This document shows, piece after piece, positions 1-6,749 of a stretch of DNA of 19,012 nucleotides. A model generated the notes under the pieces. It was given only the letters and a program-made list of their open reading frames with translations, was not told where the DNA came from and made no database searches. Made by a program: the position numbers and the translations under genes. Source of the stretch: Candidatus Moraniibacteriota bacterium (lineage in GTDB: Bacteria; Patescibacteriota; Minisyncoccia; Moranbacterales; UBA1568); assembly GCA_023261685.1 (NCBI GenBank), contig JAHFOM010000009.1:3795-22806 (forward strand). The letters run 5' to 3'. Each line of letters opens with the position of its first letter. Position 1 is the first letter of the stretch.

Positions 1-159
1 CTTCTCAATGTGATTGTCGGTATCGTTGGTGCCGTCATCGGAGGCTGGATTATGACATTCTTCGGTCAGTCCGGCGTTTCTGGTTTCAATCTCTACAGTT
101 TCATCGTAGCACTCATAGGGGCAGTTGTCCTTATTTATGTCGTCAAAGCTTTGCGCTAA
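1..159 (+). CDS. GlsB/YeaQ/YmgE-type small membrane protein, 3' end only
   Basis: Open reading frame entering from the left edge; the last 52 codons and a TAA stop are visible. The peptide starts LLNVIVGIVGAVIGGW, then has a short polar turn (FGQSGVSGFN) and a second hydrophobic segment (SFIVALIGAVVLIYVV), ending in a basic KALR tail. A glycine-rich helix, short loop and second helix is the pattern of the GlsB/YeaQ/YmgE (transglycosylase-associated) family, small inner-membrane proteins of about 80-90 aa whose biochemical role is poorly defined. The first helix is missing because of the window edge. A hairpin terminator follows 21 nt after the stop. The family call is by pattern; another two-helix membrane protein is possible. 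Confidence 0.7.
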   Translation, partial: LLNVIVGIVGAVIGGWIMTFFGQSGVSGFNLYSFIVALIGAVVLIYVVKALR

Positions 160-175
160 AGCCATACAGCGCAGT

Positions 176-209
176 AAAAAAAGCTCTCTTGTGAGAGCTT
201 TTTCTTTTT
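176..209. terminator. Bidirectional intrinsic terminator
   Basis: A perfect 8-bp stem, AAGCTCTC (181-188) and GAGAGCTT (193-200), with loop TTGT. It is followed by a T-rich run on the + strand (200-209) and preceded by an A run (176-180) that becomes the T tract on the - strand. It can end both the convergent small membrane protein gene (+) and ysxC (-). Confidence 0.85.
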
Positions 210-234
210 CCCTATTCATCTCCGTGTTCCATCG

Positions 235-816
235 CTACCCTTTTTCCGTGGTCCACAGTGTCTCTAATAACGCCTCTCTCCCCTCGCCCGTCTTGGCAGA
301 GTACCGTACCAGCGGACAGTCTGGGAATTCTTTACGCAGGGTCTCTATATTTCTGGTCATATCGTTGCGTCCGCCCTTATCCGCCTTGTTAGCAACGATG
401 ATGATGTTTCGTCCGTACTCCCGAAGCAACGCGAATGTCTGCCGGTCCGAGTCCTTGGCACCGATGGAGGCATCGACGATCAGCACGGCAGCAAGGAATT
501 CCACCTCGTCTGTTCCGGCGTACCAAGACAGATGCTTTTCCAGTTTCGCGCGCACCGCTGGTGGACGGTTGGCATAGCCGTACCCGGGAAGATCGACGAG
601 ATACCACTCATCATTGATGAGAAAGTAATTGATTTCCGTGGTACGCCCAGCCGTGGAACTCGCACGAGCCATATCCTTATGTCGTACCAGCGAATTGATG
701 ACGCTGGACTTGCCCACATTGGAGCGCCCAAAAAAAGCCACTACCGGGAGAGTTGGCACTGGCAAGCCCTCCGATCCGATCACTCCTTTCACAAATTGTA
801 CCGTGCGTATCTCCAT
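235..816 (-). CDS. ysxC: Ribosome biogenesis GTP-binding protein YsxC/EngB
   Basis: 193-aa TRAFAC-class GTPase of the YihA/YsxC/EngB family, which assists late assembly of the large ribosomal subunit. The G motifs are all visible: G1 GRSNVGKS (residues 30-37), a G2 threonine in STAGRTT (near 59), G3 DLPGYG (75-80), G4 NKAD (143-146) and G5 SAKTGEG (173-179). The GYG after DLP and the normal length are typical of this family and separate it from Era and Der. Start chosen at 816: MEIRTVQF matches the usual N-terminus and a GAGGT Shine-Dalgarno sits a few bases upstream. TAG stop. It faces away from the GNAT gene at 903 and ends toward the shared terminator at 181-200. Confidence 0.96.
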   Translation of the reverse strand: MEIRTVQFVKGVIGSEGLPVPTLPVVAFFGRSNVGKSSVINSLVRHKDMARASSTAGRTTEINYFLINDEWYLVDLPGYGYANRPPAVRAKLEKHLSWYAGTDEVEFLAAVLIVDASIGAKDSDRQTFALLREYGRNIIIVANKADKGGRNDMTRNIETLRKEFPDCPLVRYSAKTGEGREALLETLWTTEKG

Positions 817-858
817 AATTATACCTCTTCATACCACGAATACCCAAAAAGGTAAACC

Positions 859-887
859 TTGACATTTTTCTCTATCAATGCTTAATT
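859..887 (+). promoter_or_regulatory. Putative sigma70-type promoter of the first GNAT gene
   Basis: Perfect -35 TTGACA at 859-864, followed after 16-17 nt by a weak -10 (CTTAAT at 881-886 or TTAATT at 882-887). It lies 16-22 nt before the start at 903. The 13 nt around the -35 (857-869) are identical to those around the -35 of the second GNAT gene (2332-2344). Confidence 0.5.
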
Positions 888-902
888 GAGAGCAGGAGAA
901 CA

Positions 903-1511
903 ATGTCGTTCATTAACAAGAGAAAAAGGAACGAAGTAATGCCCTATGTCGTTCAACCGTACTGGCATAAAAACATAACAGCTAGTGATATTGGGGACAT
1001 CAACAACCTACGGAGACAACTTCCAAGAAAGGGTGCAGCAAAACCTATCAGCTACCCCGAATTGAAGATTTTCCTCAACGAAAACATTTTCTGGATAGCG
1101 AGAGAAAAAAGCTTGGTAGCAAGAAAGCAAGAAAGAATCGTTGCGATGGGATCGATCGCTCCGAATATAGAGTTCACCAAATCGGAATCATTCGGATATA
1201 TCCGAAACATCGTGACCGATGAACATCACCGCGGAGAAAAAAACGAGGTGGCAATAAGATATCTTGTTGACAAGAGAGGCAAGACTCGGGATGCAAAATG
1301 CATAAAAAACCAAAGTCTTGCAGAAATCATCGTTAGCGAGATGATCAGCTTCGCGAAATATTATCAATATGATCACCTTGAGCTCACGAGTGGTCCGAAT
1401 TGCGTCGCAGCCAACAAACTCTACCGCAGACTCGGATTTATTCGCATCTCACACGCTGAGATATCAGGTACCAACCGTTATCATCTGAATTTTCACGAGA
1501 ACTCTCGCTAA
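903..1511 (+). CDS. Divergent GNAT-like N-acyltransferase, paralogue 1
   Basis: 202-aa protein with a GNAT-like plan. Strand FWIAREK (63-69) and RIVAMGSIAP (78-87) lead to FGYIRNIVTD (97-106). A long helix SLAEIIVSEMISFAKYY (138-154) and strand DHLELTS follow, and then the typical C-terminal NKLYRRLGFIRI (171-182) with NRYHLNF. In the family, the N..A...Y...GF block closes over the pantetheine arm of acyl-CoA. The usual Q/RxxGxG/A phosphate-binding loop is not intact: about 30 residues (107-136) separate the expected strand from helix 3, and the position before the helix reads KNQSLA. Substrate unknown. Start at 903 is supported by AGGAG at 894-898; an ATG at 939 is an alternative. Two diverged relatives follow at 2407 and 3030. 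The gene looks more AT-rich than the neighbouring housekeeping genes. Confidence 0.8.
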   Translation: MSFINKRKRNEVMPYVVQPYWHKNITASDIGDINNLRRQLPRKGAAKPISYPELKIFLNENIFWIAREKSLVARKQERIVAMGSIAPNIEFTKSESFGYIRNIVTDEHHRGEKNEVAIRYLVDKRGKTRDAKCIKNQSLAEIIVSEMISFAKYYQYDHLELTSGPNCVAANKLYRRLGFIRISHAEISGTNRYHLNFHENSR

Positions 1512-1536
1512 AATGACACCACAGATCACACAACAC

Positions 1537-1566
1537 CCTAGCGGGAACACTCGCTAGGTTTTTTCT
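1537..1566 (+). terminator. Terminator of GNAT paralogue 1
   Basis: Stem CCTAGCG (1537-1543) and CGCTAGG (1552-1558), loop of 8 nt, then T6 at 1559-1564. It lies 25 nt after the GNAT stop. Its right arm overlaps the TAG stop of pgeF (1554-1556), so the two convergent genes share it physically. There is no T tract in the - direction. Confidence 0.85.
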
Positions 1567-2321
1567 TTCATACCTATTGTCGCCACCATCACCTGTGGCT
1601 CTTTTGACCGCTCACGGCGATAGGAAAAAAATGTCTGTGATTCGCAAAAAGTGCAGAGGGGGCTCGTTTCGATATGCGTTTTTGCTATCCCGGCCACTCG
1701 CAGCTGTTCTTTCACTATCCCCTCTAGATCAACATATATTCTCCCCTCTTTTTTGATGACATACTTTTCGTATTGGGCAAACCGGGGCAGTATGTCCGTT
1801 TGGATTTCAAAATGACACACTCTGATATGCGGACCGATGGCAACAGAGACATTTTCTTTCGCAGCGCCGCACACTGACATTTTCTTCAGCGTTTCCCCTA
1901 TCACTCCCGAGACTATCCCCCGCCACCCCGCGTGCGCGATGCCGATTACCCCTGCGACCGGGTCGAAGAAAAACACCGGCAAACAATCTGCCGCGGTGAC
2001 AGCAAGAAACAGATTTTTCTCGCGCGTCACCAACGCATCCGTAGCAGGAATCACTCTTCCAGTCTTTTCTCTATTGTTACACATAAACCACGACCGTGGG
2101 TTATGTGTAACAGAGTGAACGGTGGTAATTTCTACATTTTTCCCGTGGACCAATCCAGCACTGACCACCCTCTCCGCGGCGATTCCCTGCTCGGCAAAAA
2201 ATCGTATCCTATTTTCTTGGTTTTCTTCCGATTGTTCGGAAAAAACTTTCATCGAACCGTCTTTCCGTTCTGAAACGACCGCTGACACCTCAGGAAATTT
2301 TTTGAAAAAATGAAACGCCAT
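1554..2321 (-). CDS. pgeF: PgeF/YfiH-type laccase-domain protein (Cu/Zn oxidoreductase / purine nucleoside phosphorylase family)
   Basis: 255-aa member of the YfiH/YlmD/LACC1 family. Members bind a metal through His-Cys-His and have been assigned polyphenol oxidase, purine nucleoside phosphorylase/adenosine deaminase, and (PgeF) peptidoglycan-precursor quality-control roles. Visible motifs: VHG (58-60, ligand H59), TAADCLPV (109-116, ligand C113), HAGWRG (130-135, ligand H130), IGPHIRVCHFEI (162-173) and the C-terminal FFSYRR. The C113-H130 spacing is the usual 17, but H59-C113 is longer than I remember for characterised members. The extra segment is VTHNPRSWFMCN (71-82), encoded exactly by a palindrome at 2076-2111. 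Start 2321 has AAGGA upstream. It lies between two + strand GNAT paralogues, with no obvious functional link. Confidence 0.93.
   Translation of the reverse strand: MAFHFFKKFPEVSAVVSERKDGSMKVFSEQSEENQENRIRFFAEQGIAAERVVSAGLVHGKNVEITTVHSVTHNPRSWFMCNNREKTGRVIPATDALVTREKNLFLAVTAADCLPVFFFDPVAGVIGIAHAGWRGIVSGVIGETLKKMSVCGAAKENVSVAIGPHIRVCHFEIQTDILPRFAQYEKYVIKKEGRIYVDLEGIVKEQLRVAGIAKTHIETSPLCTFCESQTFFSYRRERSKEPQVMVATIGMKEKT
2076..2111. repeat. In-frame palindromic element inside pgeF
   Basis: Near-perfect 36-nt inverted repeat: arms 2076-2092 and 2095-2111 (16 of 17 positions complementary) separated by 2 nt. Flanking CTCT (2069-2072) and AGAG (2112-2115) could extend the stem past a 3-nt bulge. It occupies exactly 12 codons of pgeF (residues 71-82) without breaking the frame. 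No second copy was found in the window. Confidence 0.85.
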
Positions 2322-2333
2322 ACGAAAAAATCC

Positions 2334-2362
2334 TTGACATTTTTATGAATATACTGTATAAA
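2334..2362 (+). promoter_or_regulatory. Strong sigma70-type promoter of GNAT paralogue 2
   Basis: TTGACA (2334-2339), 17-nt spacer, TATAAA (2357-2362). The -10 overlaps the small palindrome TATACTGTATA (2350-2360). On the opposite strand this also offers a TATACA -10 for the divergent pgeF (with TTGTCA 15 nt upstream, a short spacer). Confidence 0.8.
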
Positions 2363-2366
2363 ATAT

Positions 2367-2391
2367 ACACTTCTTTGACAATCAAAACAAG
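2367..2391 (+). repeat. 5' leader repeat, copy 1 (GNAT paralogue 2)
   Basis: 25-nt leader segment matching 2995-3019 upstream of paralogue 3 at 22 of 25 positions. Both end just before the ribosome binding site, so the duplication that made the paralogues probably included the leader. Confidence 0.75.
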
Positions 2392-2406
2392 CGGAGGTAG
2401 CCGACA

Positions 2407-2943
2407 ATGGAAAAACACGTCATTCAAAAGTGTTCGAGTGTCCATCCGTGGTCACCTGAAGAGCTGAATATGATTCAACAACTGACCCAATCTCGCTTTC
2501 CTATGACCCGGAAGGAGATGCTTAAGTACCAAAGAGAAAATACTCTGTGGGTTGTGAGAGACAGGGTACAAAAAAATACTATCGTCGGTATGGCTTCTCT
2601 CTCACGGGTTCATACGCTGGATCCGGCACAAGCATATGGTATATTACACAGCGAAAAGCTATCCGGAATATTCGCTGATGACCAATACTACCTTGAGAAA
2701 AAACTGCGCCAGATGATGATAGACGAGATAATCGACTATGCATCCAAAAAGAGGTTGCAATATATTCAACGAGAGAGTGCCCCCGACGAAAGAAAAAGAG
2801 GCAACCTCTACCCGGGTTTCGTTGGCAATAGAAAAGCCGGTGACATCTACCATGGCTTAGGTTTTTTCCGAGTAGCTCGAAGCAGCAATGCCGTACACGG
2901 CACAAACTTCGACCGTCGGTACCTTTCTTCCGAGGTTTACTGA
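2407..2943 (+). CDS. Divergent GNAT-like protein, paralogue 2
   Basis: 178 aa. It follows the plan of the proteins at 903 and 3030: strand TLWVVRD (46-52, compare FWIAREK), TIVGMASLSR (58-67), AYGIL (76-80), helix LEKKLRQMMIDEIIDYASKK (96-115), then GDIYHGLGFFRVA (145-157), matching the NKLYRRLGF block of paralogue 1, and a C-terminal FDRRYL. The acyl-CoA phosphate loop is unrecognisable: the helix is preceded by DDQYYLEKKL, with no glycines. Activity is therefore uncertain and the substrate unknown. Start 2407 is supported by GGAGG at 2393-2397 and a strong promoter at 2334-2362. Its leader is nearly the same as that of paralogue 3. It may be co-transcribed with paralogue 3, 86 nt downstream. 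Confidence 0.75.
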   Translation: MEKHVIQKCSSVHPWSPEELNMIQQLTQSRFPMTRKEMLKYQRENTLWVVRDRVQKNTIVGMASLSRVHTLDPAQAYGILHSEKLSGIFADDQYYLEKKLRQMMIDEIIDYASKKRLQYIQRESAPDERKRGNLYPGFVGNRKAGDIYHGLGFFRVARSSNAVHGTNFDRRYLSSEVY

Positions 2944-2965
2944 CACGGAAAAAAGCAACCCTCTC

Positions 2966-2983
2966 CTAGCGGAAATCCGCAGG
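2966..2983 (+). repeat. Small inverted repeat between GNAT paralogues 2 and 3
   Basis: CCT-A-GCGG (2966-2973) pairs with CCGC-AGG (2977-2983 region) around an AAAT loop. No T tract follows on the + strand, so it is at best a degenerate terminator or leader stem. It resembles in sequence the CCTAGCG terminator stem at 1537. Confidence 0.4.
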
Positions 2984-2994
2984 GAATAAAAAAC

Positions 2995-3019
2995 ACACTT
3001 CTTTCACAACCGAAACAAG
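2995..3019 (+). repeat. 5' leader repeat, copy 2 (GNAT paralogue 3)
   Basis: Matches 2367-2391 at 22 of 25 positions. At the place equivalent to the TATAAA of paralogue 2, this copy has AATAAA (2985-2990) and there is no -35 at the right distance, so the duplicated promoter appears to have decayed. Confidence 0.75.
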
Positions 3020-3029
3020 AGAGGCAAGA

Positions 3030-3590
3030 ATGAACTACGTTGTTGAATGTTATAATCCCCGCCACCAACCTAGAACTGAGAGCGACAAGCTCTGGTCGCT
3101 CCATCAGCTCCAGAGTAACTCGAAACGGACACAACCCATCCCTCCCCTCAAATTCCAACAGCTTTTACACCAGGGCTATGTATGGCTCACTCGTGACGAC
3201 AAGAATGCCATAGTTGCCACTGCGTTTCTTGCCTTGCTCTACAAGCCCGGCACCAAGGATATTTTTGGAGAAATCAGTGATGTGGTGGTAAAAAAAGGGC
3301 ATATGAAAAAAGCAACGGTCTTTGTAAAGCATGCTTCCCCCACTCCTCTTCAGAGCAGTGTAGCCGAGGTTATGCTGCGCGAGATCATTTCCTACGCTCG
3401 ACAGAGTCTCTGTACGCACCTCGAGCCTATGGGGCTCATAGACGCACCGGACAAAAAGCCGGCTGATGCCAAGTTATATGAGACTCTCGGTCTCAACCTC
3501 ACACAGGAAGAGAATGGCAATTATCGCATCAATTTTCCTTCAAAGAAAGGAGAAAATGCTCGCCACATCGCTTCAAGAATTCCCTTCTGA
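3030..3590 (+). CDS. Divergent GNAT-like protein, paralogue 3
   Basis: 186 aa. MNYVVECY resembles the MPYVVQPY of paralogue 1. Shared blocks: YVWLTRDD (50-57), AIVATAFLAL (60-69), FGEISDVVV (79-87), helix SSVAEVMLREIISYAR (109-124), DAKLYETLGLNLT (146-158) and GNYRINF (163-169). The segment 88-108 between the expected strand and helix 3 is an insertion, as in paralogue 1, and the acyl-CoA loop position reads LQSSVA, with serine in place of glycine. The final 17 residues are basic and unique. Start 3030 has GAGAGG just upstream. Its own promoter looks degenerate, so it probably relies on read-through from the gene at 2407. Substrate unknown; it could be a binding rather than a catalytic protein. 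Confidence 0.75.
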   Translation: MNYVVECYNPRHQPRTESDKLWSLHQLQSNSKRTQPIPPLKFQQLLHQGYVWLTRDDKNAIVATAFLALLYKPGTKDIFGEISDVVVKKGHMKKATVFVKHASPTPLQSSVAEVMLREIISYARQSLCTHLEPMGLIDAPDKKPADAKLYETLGLNLTQEENGNYRINFPSKKGENARHIASRIPF

Positions 3591-3627
3591 GGATAAGAAT
3601 CTTTTTCTCCTCCACCCAAAAAAACTC

Positions 3628-3659
3628 AAACGGATCACCAAGTGGTCCGTTTTCTTTTT
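3628..3659. terminator. Terminator after GNAT paralogue 3
   Basis: 11-bp stem (3628-3638 with 3642-3652, one G-U pair in the RNA) with loop CAA, followed by a T-rich tract to 3659. The A7 tract at 3618-3624 could serve the - strand gene at 3760, so it may be bidirectional. Confidence 0.85.
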
Positions 3660-3759
3660 GTTAAAAACATATCCCCTGCTCACTCATTTTTCCACGGCCA
3701 CGAGAAATCGAGTGTGCTTTTCTTTGCCTCCTTCACATTCGGATGCGTGATGGAGATGA

Positions 3760-4008
3760 TTACGAATTCCTATTTTCTTTACGTAACTTAATAATTTTGA
3801 CTACACTGTAAACCAGACCAGTGATGCTAATAATTGGAATGACGATAAATGTTGAAGTAAGCACTGCCAAATCTAAAATCCCCTCCCAGAAATTTCCTGT
3901 TGCACTATCAAAACGTACACCAAAATAAACGAATCCTAAAAACGGACCAATAATCAGGCACGCTAGCGAGAGGAAGAACAAAAATATGCCTTTTTTGATT
4001 GTCAGCAT
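3760..4008 (-). CDS. Small two-helix membrane protein, unknown
   Basis: 82 aa with two hydrophobic segments: GIFLFFLSLACLIIGPFLGF (residues 7-26) and LAVLTSTFIVIPIISI with TGLVYSVVKII (about 47-72). The KK before helix 1 and the KIIKLRKENR tail after helix 2 suggest both ends are cytoplasmic. I do not recognise a family. No clear Shine-Dalgarno precedes the ATG at 4008. A TATAAT at the edge of the dnaK terminator, about 20 nt upstream, could be a -10, but no -35 fits. It lies just past the dnaK terminator on the same strand, so it is probably a separate transcript. The amphipathic pattern and charge layout argue for a real gene. Confidence 0.6.
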   Translation of the reverse strand: MLTIKKGIFLFFLSLACLIIGPFLGFVYFGVRFDSATGNFWEGILDLAVLTSTFIVIPIISITGLVYSVVKIIKLRKENRNS

Positions 4009-4030
4009 AAAATTATTGGCTCAAAATTAT

Positions 4031-4057
4031 AAAAGCGGGGCATTTCGCCCCGCTTTT
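4031..4057. terminator. Terminator of the hrcA-grpE-dnaK operon
   Basis: Perfect 11-bp stem, AAAAGCGGGGC (4031-4041) and GCCCCGCTTTT (4047-4057), with a 5-nt loop. It starts 9 nt after the dnaK stop. The A/T ends make it work in principle in both directions; the - strand use is the relevant one. Confidence 0.9.
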
Positions 4058-4066
4058 AGTATACTC

Positions 4067-6022
4067 TTACTTTTTCTCTTCGTCTGCTGGCTTGTCGCCT
4101 TCCGGCTTCGCATTCGAAGCAGGCTCTGTTTCGGCCTCTTTTGCTTGGCTCGCCGCAGCATCTTCTGCGGAGGCGGCGGGCTCAGCGCTTGCTTGACTCG
4201 ACGAAGCGTTCGCGGCGTCGGTAGCGGCTTTGTATAACTTCTCACCAATCTTCTGCGCGGCGGTGGAGAGGTTCTCTGTGGCTTTCTTGATGGCTTCGAG
4301 GTCGTCGCCGTTCTTTACTTTGTTGAGTTCGGTGATGGCTTCCTCGACGGGTTTCTTCTCATCTTCAGTGAGTTTGTCACCAGCGTCTTTCATCGACTTC
4401 TCCGTCGTATAGGAGAGGCTGTCCGCCATATTGCGCGCTTCGATGAGCTCTTTCTTGCGCTTGTCTTCTTCGGCGTGCAGTTCGGCGTCCTTGGTCATTC
4501 GTTCGATCTCATCTTTGGAAAGTCCCGTGGATGATTCGATGCGGATGGACTGGGTCTTGTTGGTCGCCTTGTCCTTCGCCGTGACGGACAAGATACCAGA
4601 CGCATCGATGTCAAACGTCACTTCGATCTGCGGAATGCCCCGCGGTGCTGGTGGAATACCGTCGAGGATGAACTGCCCGAGAGACTTGTTGTCGGCCGCC
4701 ATCTCGCGCTCCCCCTGCAACACGTGAATCTGTACCGATGGCTGATTGTCAGCAGCGGTCGAGAATGTCTGCGAACGAGATACCGGTACGGTGGTGTTGC
4801 GATCGATGAGCGGAGTACGGACGCCTCCCATCGTCTCAATGCCGAATGTCAGCGGAGTGACATCGAGCAAGAGCACGTCTTTCACGGAACCCTCAAGTAC
4901 ACCTCCCTGAAGAGCGGCACCGAGCGCCACCACTTCATCGGGATTGACGGTGATGTTCGGTTTCTTGCCGAAGAATTTCTCGACGGATGCGAGCACGAGC
5001 GGCATACGGGTCATTCCTCCGACGAGCACGACTTCATTGATATCGCCGACAGAAAGCTTGGCATCGGCGAGGGCTTTCTTCACCGGTTCGAATGACGCTT
5101 CTACCAAATCACCGACCAGTTCTTCGAGCTTGGCGCGCGTCATCTTCAAGAGCAAGTGTTTCGGTCCATTGGCATCGCTCGTGATGAATGGCTGATTGAT
5201 TTCGGTGTCATTGGCGGTAGAGAGTTCAATCTTCGCCTTTTCCGCGGCTTCCTTGATGCGCTGGAGCGAGAGCGGATCTTTGGAAAGATCAATGCCTTCT
5301 TGTTTCTTGAATTCATCGATGATCCAGTGGATGATGCGCTGGTCGAAGTCATCGCCTCCGAGGTGCGTGTCACCGTTGGTGGACTTCACTTCGACCGTGT
5401 CTTCGGCGACTTCGAGGATGGAGATGTCAAACGTCCCTCCACCGAGGTCATAGACTGCGATCTTCTCATCTTTCTTTTTGTTGAATCCGTACGCCAGGGC
5501 TGCTGCCGTCGGCTCGTTGATGATGCGACGGACATTGAAGCCTGCGATTTCTCCGGCTTCCTTGGTCGCTTTGCGCTGAGAATCGTCAAAATACGCCGGT
5601 ACCGTGATGACAGCGTCGGTAATTTTCTCACCGAGCTTTTCTTCGGCATCGGCTTTCAGTTTGCTGAGTATCATCGCGCTGATTTCCTGCGGGGTGAATT
5701 CTTTGCCACCCATCACGATCTTGATGCCTTCGCCGGCCTGAATGATTTTGTACGGCAAGGTCTTCTGATCGCGCTTGACTTCCTCGTCGTTGAAATGCCG
5801 TCCGATGAGGCGCTTGACCGAAAACAACGTGTTCTCCGGATTCGTCACACCCTGACGCTTGGCGAGCAGTCCTACGAGGCGCTCACCGGTCTTGGATATC
5901 GCTACCATCGACGGCGTGGTGCGATTGCCTTCCTTGTTCTCGATGATGGACGGCGTACCGCCTTCGACGAATGCCATCGCCGAGTTTGTCGTCCCGAGAT
6001 CTATTCCGAGTATCTTAGCCAT
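4067..6022 (-). CDS. dnaK: Molecular chaperone DnaK (Hsp70)
   Basis: 651-aa cytosolic Hsp70 that binds exposed hydrophobic peptides in an ATP-driven cycle with GrpE as exchange factor. The nucleotide-binding domain covers about 1-380: phosphate 1 motif IDLGTTNSA (7-15), NEPTAAALAYG (169-179), phosphate 2 DLGGGTFD (192-199), adenosine motif VLVGGMTRMP (332-341). The conserved linker DVLLLDVTPL (382-391) leads into the substrate-binding domain (ETMGGVRTPLI onward) and helical lid. The tail is an Ala/Glu-rich segment ending DEEKK, as in many bacterial DnaKs. Start 6022 gives the canonical MAKILGIDLG; no Shine-Dalgarno is visible. It is the third gene after hrcA and grpE, 108 nt downstream of grpE. 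That gap is AT-rich and contains possible -10 elements but no convincing promoter. No dnaJ follows; the operon ends in a terminator. Confidence 0.98.
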   Translation of the reverse strand: MAKILGIDLGTTNSAMAFVEGGTPSIIENKEGNRTTPSMVAISKTGERLVGLLAKRQGVTNPENTLFSVKRLIGRHFNDEEVKRDQKTLPYKIIQAGEGIKIVMGGKEFTPQEISAMILSKLKADAEEKLGEKITDAVITVPAYFDDSQRKATKEAGEIAGFNVRRIINEPTAAALAYGFNKKKDEKIAVYDLGGGTFDISILEVAEDTVEVKSTNGDTHLGGDDFDQRIIHWIIDEFKKQEGIDLSKDPLSLQRIKEAAEKAKIELSTANDTEINQPFITSDANGPKHLLLKMTRAKLEELVGDLVEASFEPVKKALADAKLSVGDINEVVLVGGMTRMPLVLASVEKFFGKKPNITVNPDEVVALGAALQGGVLEGSVKDVLLLDVTPLTFGIETMGGVRTPLIDRNTTVPVSRSQTFSTAADNQPSVQIHVLQGEREMAADNKSLGQFILDGIPPAPRGIPQIEVTFDIDASGILSVTAKDKATNKTQSIRIESSTGLSKDEIERMTKDAELHAEEDKRKKELIEARNMADSLSYTTEKSMKDAGDKLTEDEKKPVEEAITELNKVKNGDDLEAIKKATENLSTAAQKIGEKLYKAATDAANASSSQASAEPAASAEDAAASQAKEAETEPASNAKPEGDKPADEEKK

Positions 6023-6130
6023 ATGTTTGTTGTTACTAAATAATTATTAATGATAAATTTATTGGGATGTATACTGTGATTTCTCTGCCGCACAATTGAT
6101 ACATTATACTTTGTACTTAATACATACTTC

Positions 6131-6745
6131 TTAATTGACTATCACTCTGGCGGGCCGCACCACTCTGGTACCGAATTTGTAGCCTTTGTGCAGGACTTGG
6201 GTGACTGTATTGTGTTGCTCTTCTTTTTCAAAAGCGACTTCTCGCGACTGTTCTCCATGACTATGAGGCTTGATACGGGCGGTCTGTCCGATAGCCTCAT
6301 GGATACTCGGATCAAACCTATCCCCTACCTCTACCGCTATCGGCTCGATGCCATTATCCAAAAGCACTGATTCCAATTGTTTCTCGATATACTGAATACC
6401 CGTCACCCACGGACTCCCCTTCTCTTTTTCCGGAACATGCTCCGTCGCCTGACGGAAATTATCAAGCACCGGTATGATACCCTGCACGAGTTTTTCGATG
6501 AGATGACCCGCGAGCTCTTTCTGCTGCGATGCCTGGCGTTTCTTGTAATTCTCGAACTCCGCCTGCGTCCGCTTCCAGTCCCCGAGGTATTCTTCTGCCT
6601 TGGCTTCCCATTCTTTTCCCGAAGCCTCTCCGCTCACCGCGTTCATATCCGCTTTAGTTTCTTCGGCAGTGATATCCTCATGTGCTATCTCGCTCTTTCC
6701 TATCGCTTCGTTTTCATCAAATGTATCGGTCTGTTTTTGTGTCAT
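6131..6745 (-). CDS. grpE: Nucleotide exchange factor GrpE
   Basis: 204-aa GrpE, the ADP/ATP exchange factor for DnaK. The N-terminus is acidic and disordered (to about 45), followed by a long coiled-coil helix around EWEAKAEEYLGDWKRTQAEF and ENYKKRQASQQKELAG (family core R.AEFENYKKR), the LVQGIIPVLDNFRQA helix, and the beta domain ending HKGYKFGTRVVRPARVIV, close to the usual C-terminal signature. The start at 6745 lies 4 nt after the hrcA stop and has no Shine-Dalgarno, suggesting translational coupling or reinitiation. Confidence 0.96.
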   Translation of the reverse strand: MTQKQTDTFDENEAIGKSEIAHEDITAEETKADMNAVSGEASGKEWEAKAEEYLGDWKRTQAEFENYKKRQASQQKELAGHLIEKLVQGIIPVLDNFRQATEHVPEKEKGSPWVTGIQYIEKQLESVLLDNGIEPIAVEVGDRFDPSIHEAIGQTARIKPHSHGEQSREVAFEKEEQHNTVTQVLHKGYKFGTRVVRPARVIVN

Positions 6746-6749
6746 AACA

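Noticed and set aside
1554..2321. pgeF broken by the palindrome (pseudogene)
   Set aside because: The frame is intact, all metal ligands and the C-terminal FFSYRR motif are present, so the gene is judged functional.
3466..3750. 94-codon frame overlapping the end of GNAT paralogue 3
   Set aside because: It runs through the terminator at 3628-3659, lacks a Shine-Dalgarno, and overlaps a better supported gene.
5156..6043. Long open frame (295 codons) antisense to dnaK
   Set aside because: It mirrors dnaK codon positions on the opposite strand, has no recognisable protein features and no ribosome binding site. Antisense frames over dnaK are a common artefact.
6023..6130. Separate dnaK promoter in the grpE-dnaK gap
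   Set aside because: TATACA (complement of 6068-6073) and TATAAT-like strings exist, but the best -35 (TTGTGC, complement of 6090-6095) matches only half the consensus. In such AT-rich sequence this is expected by chance.
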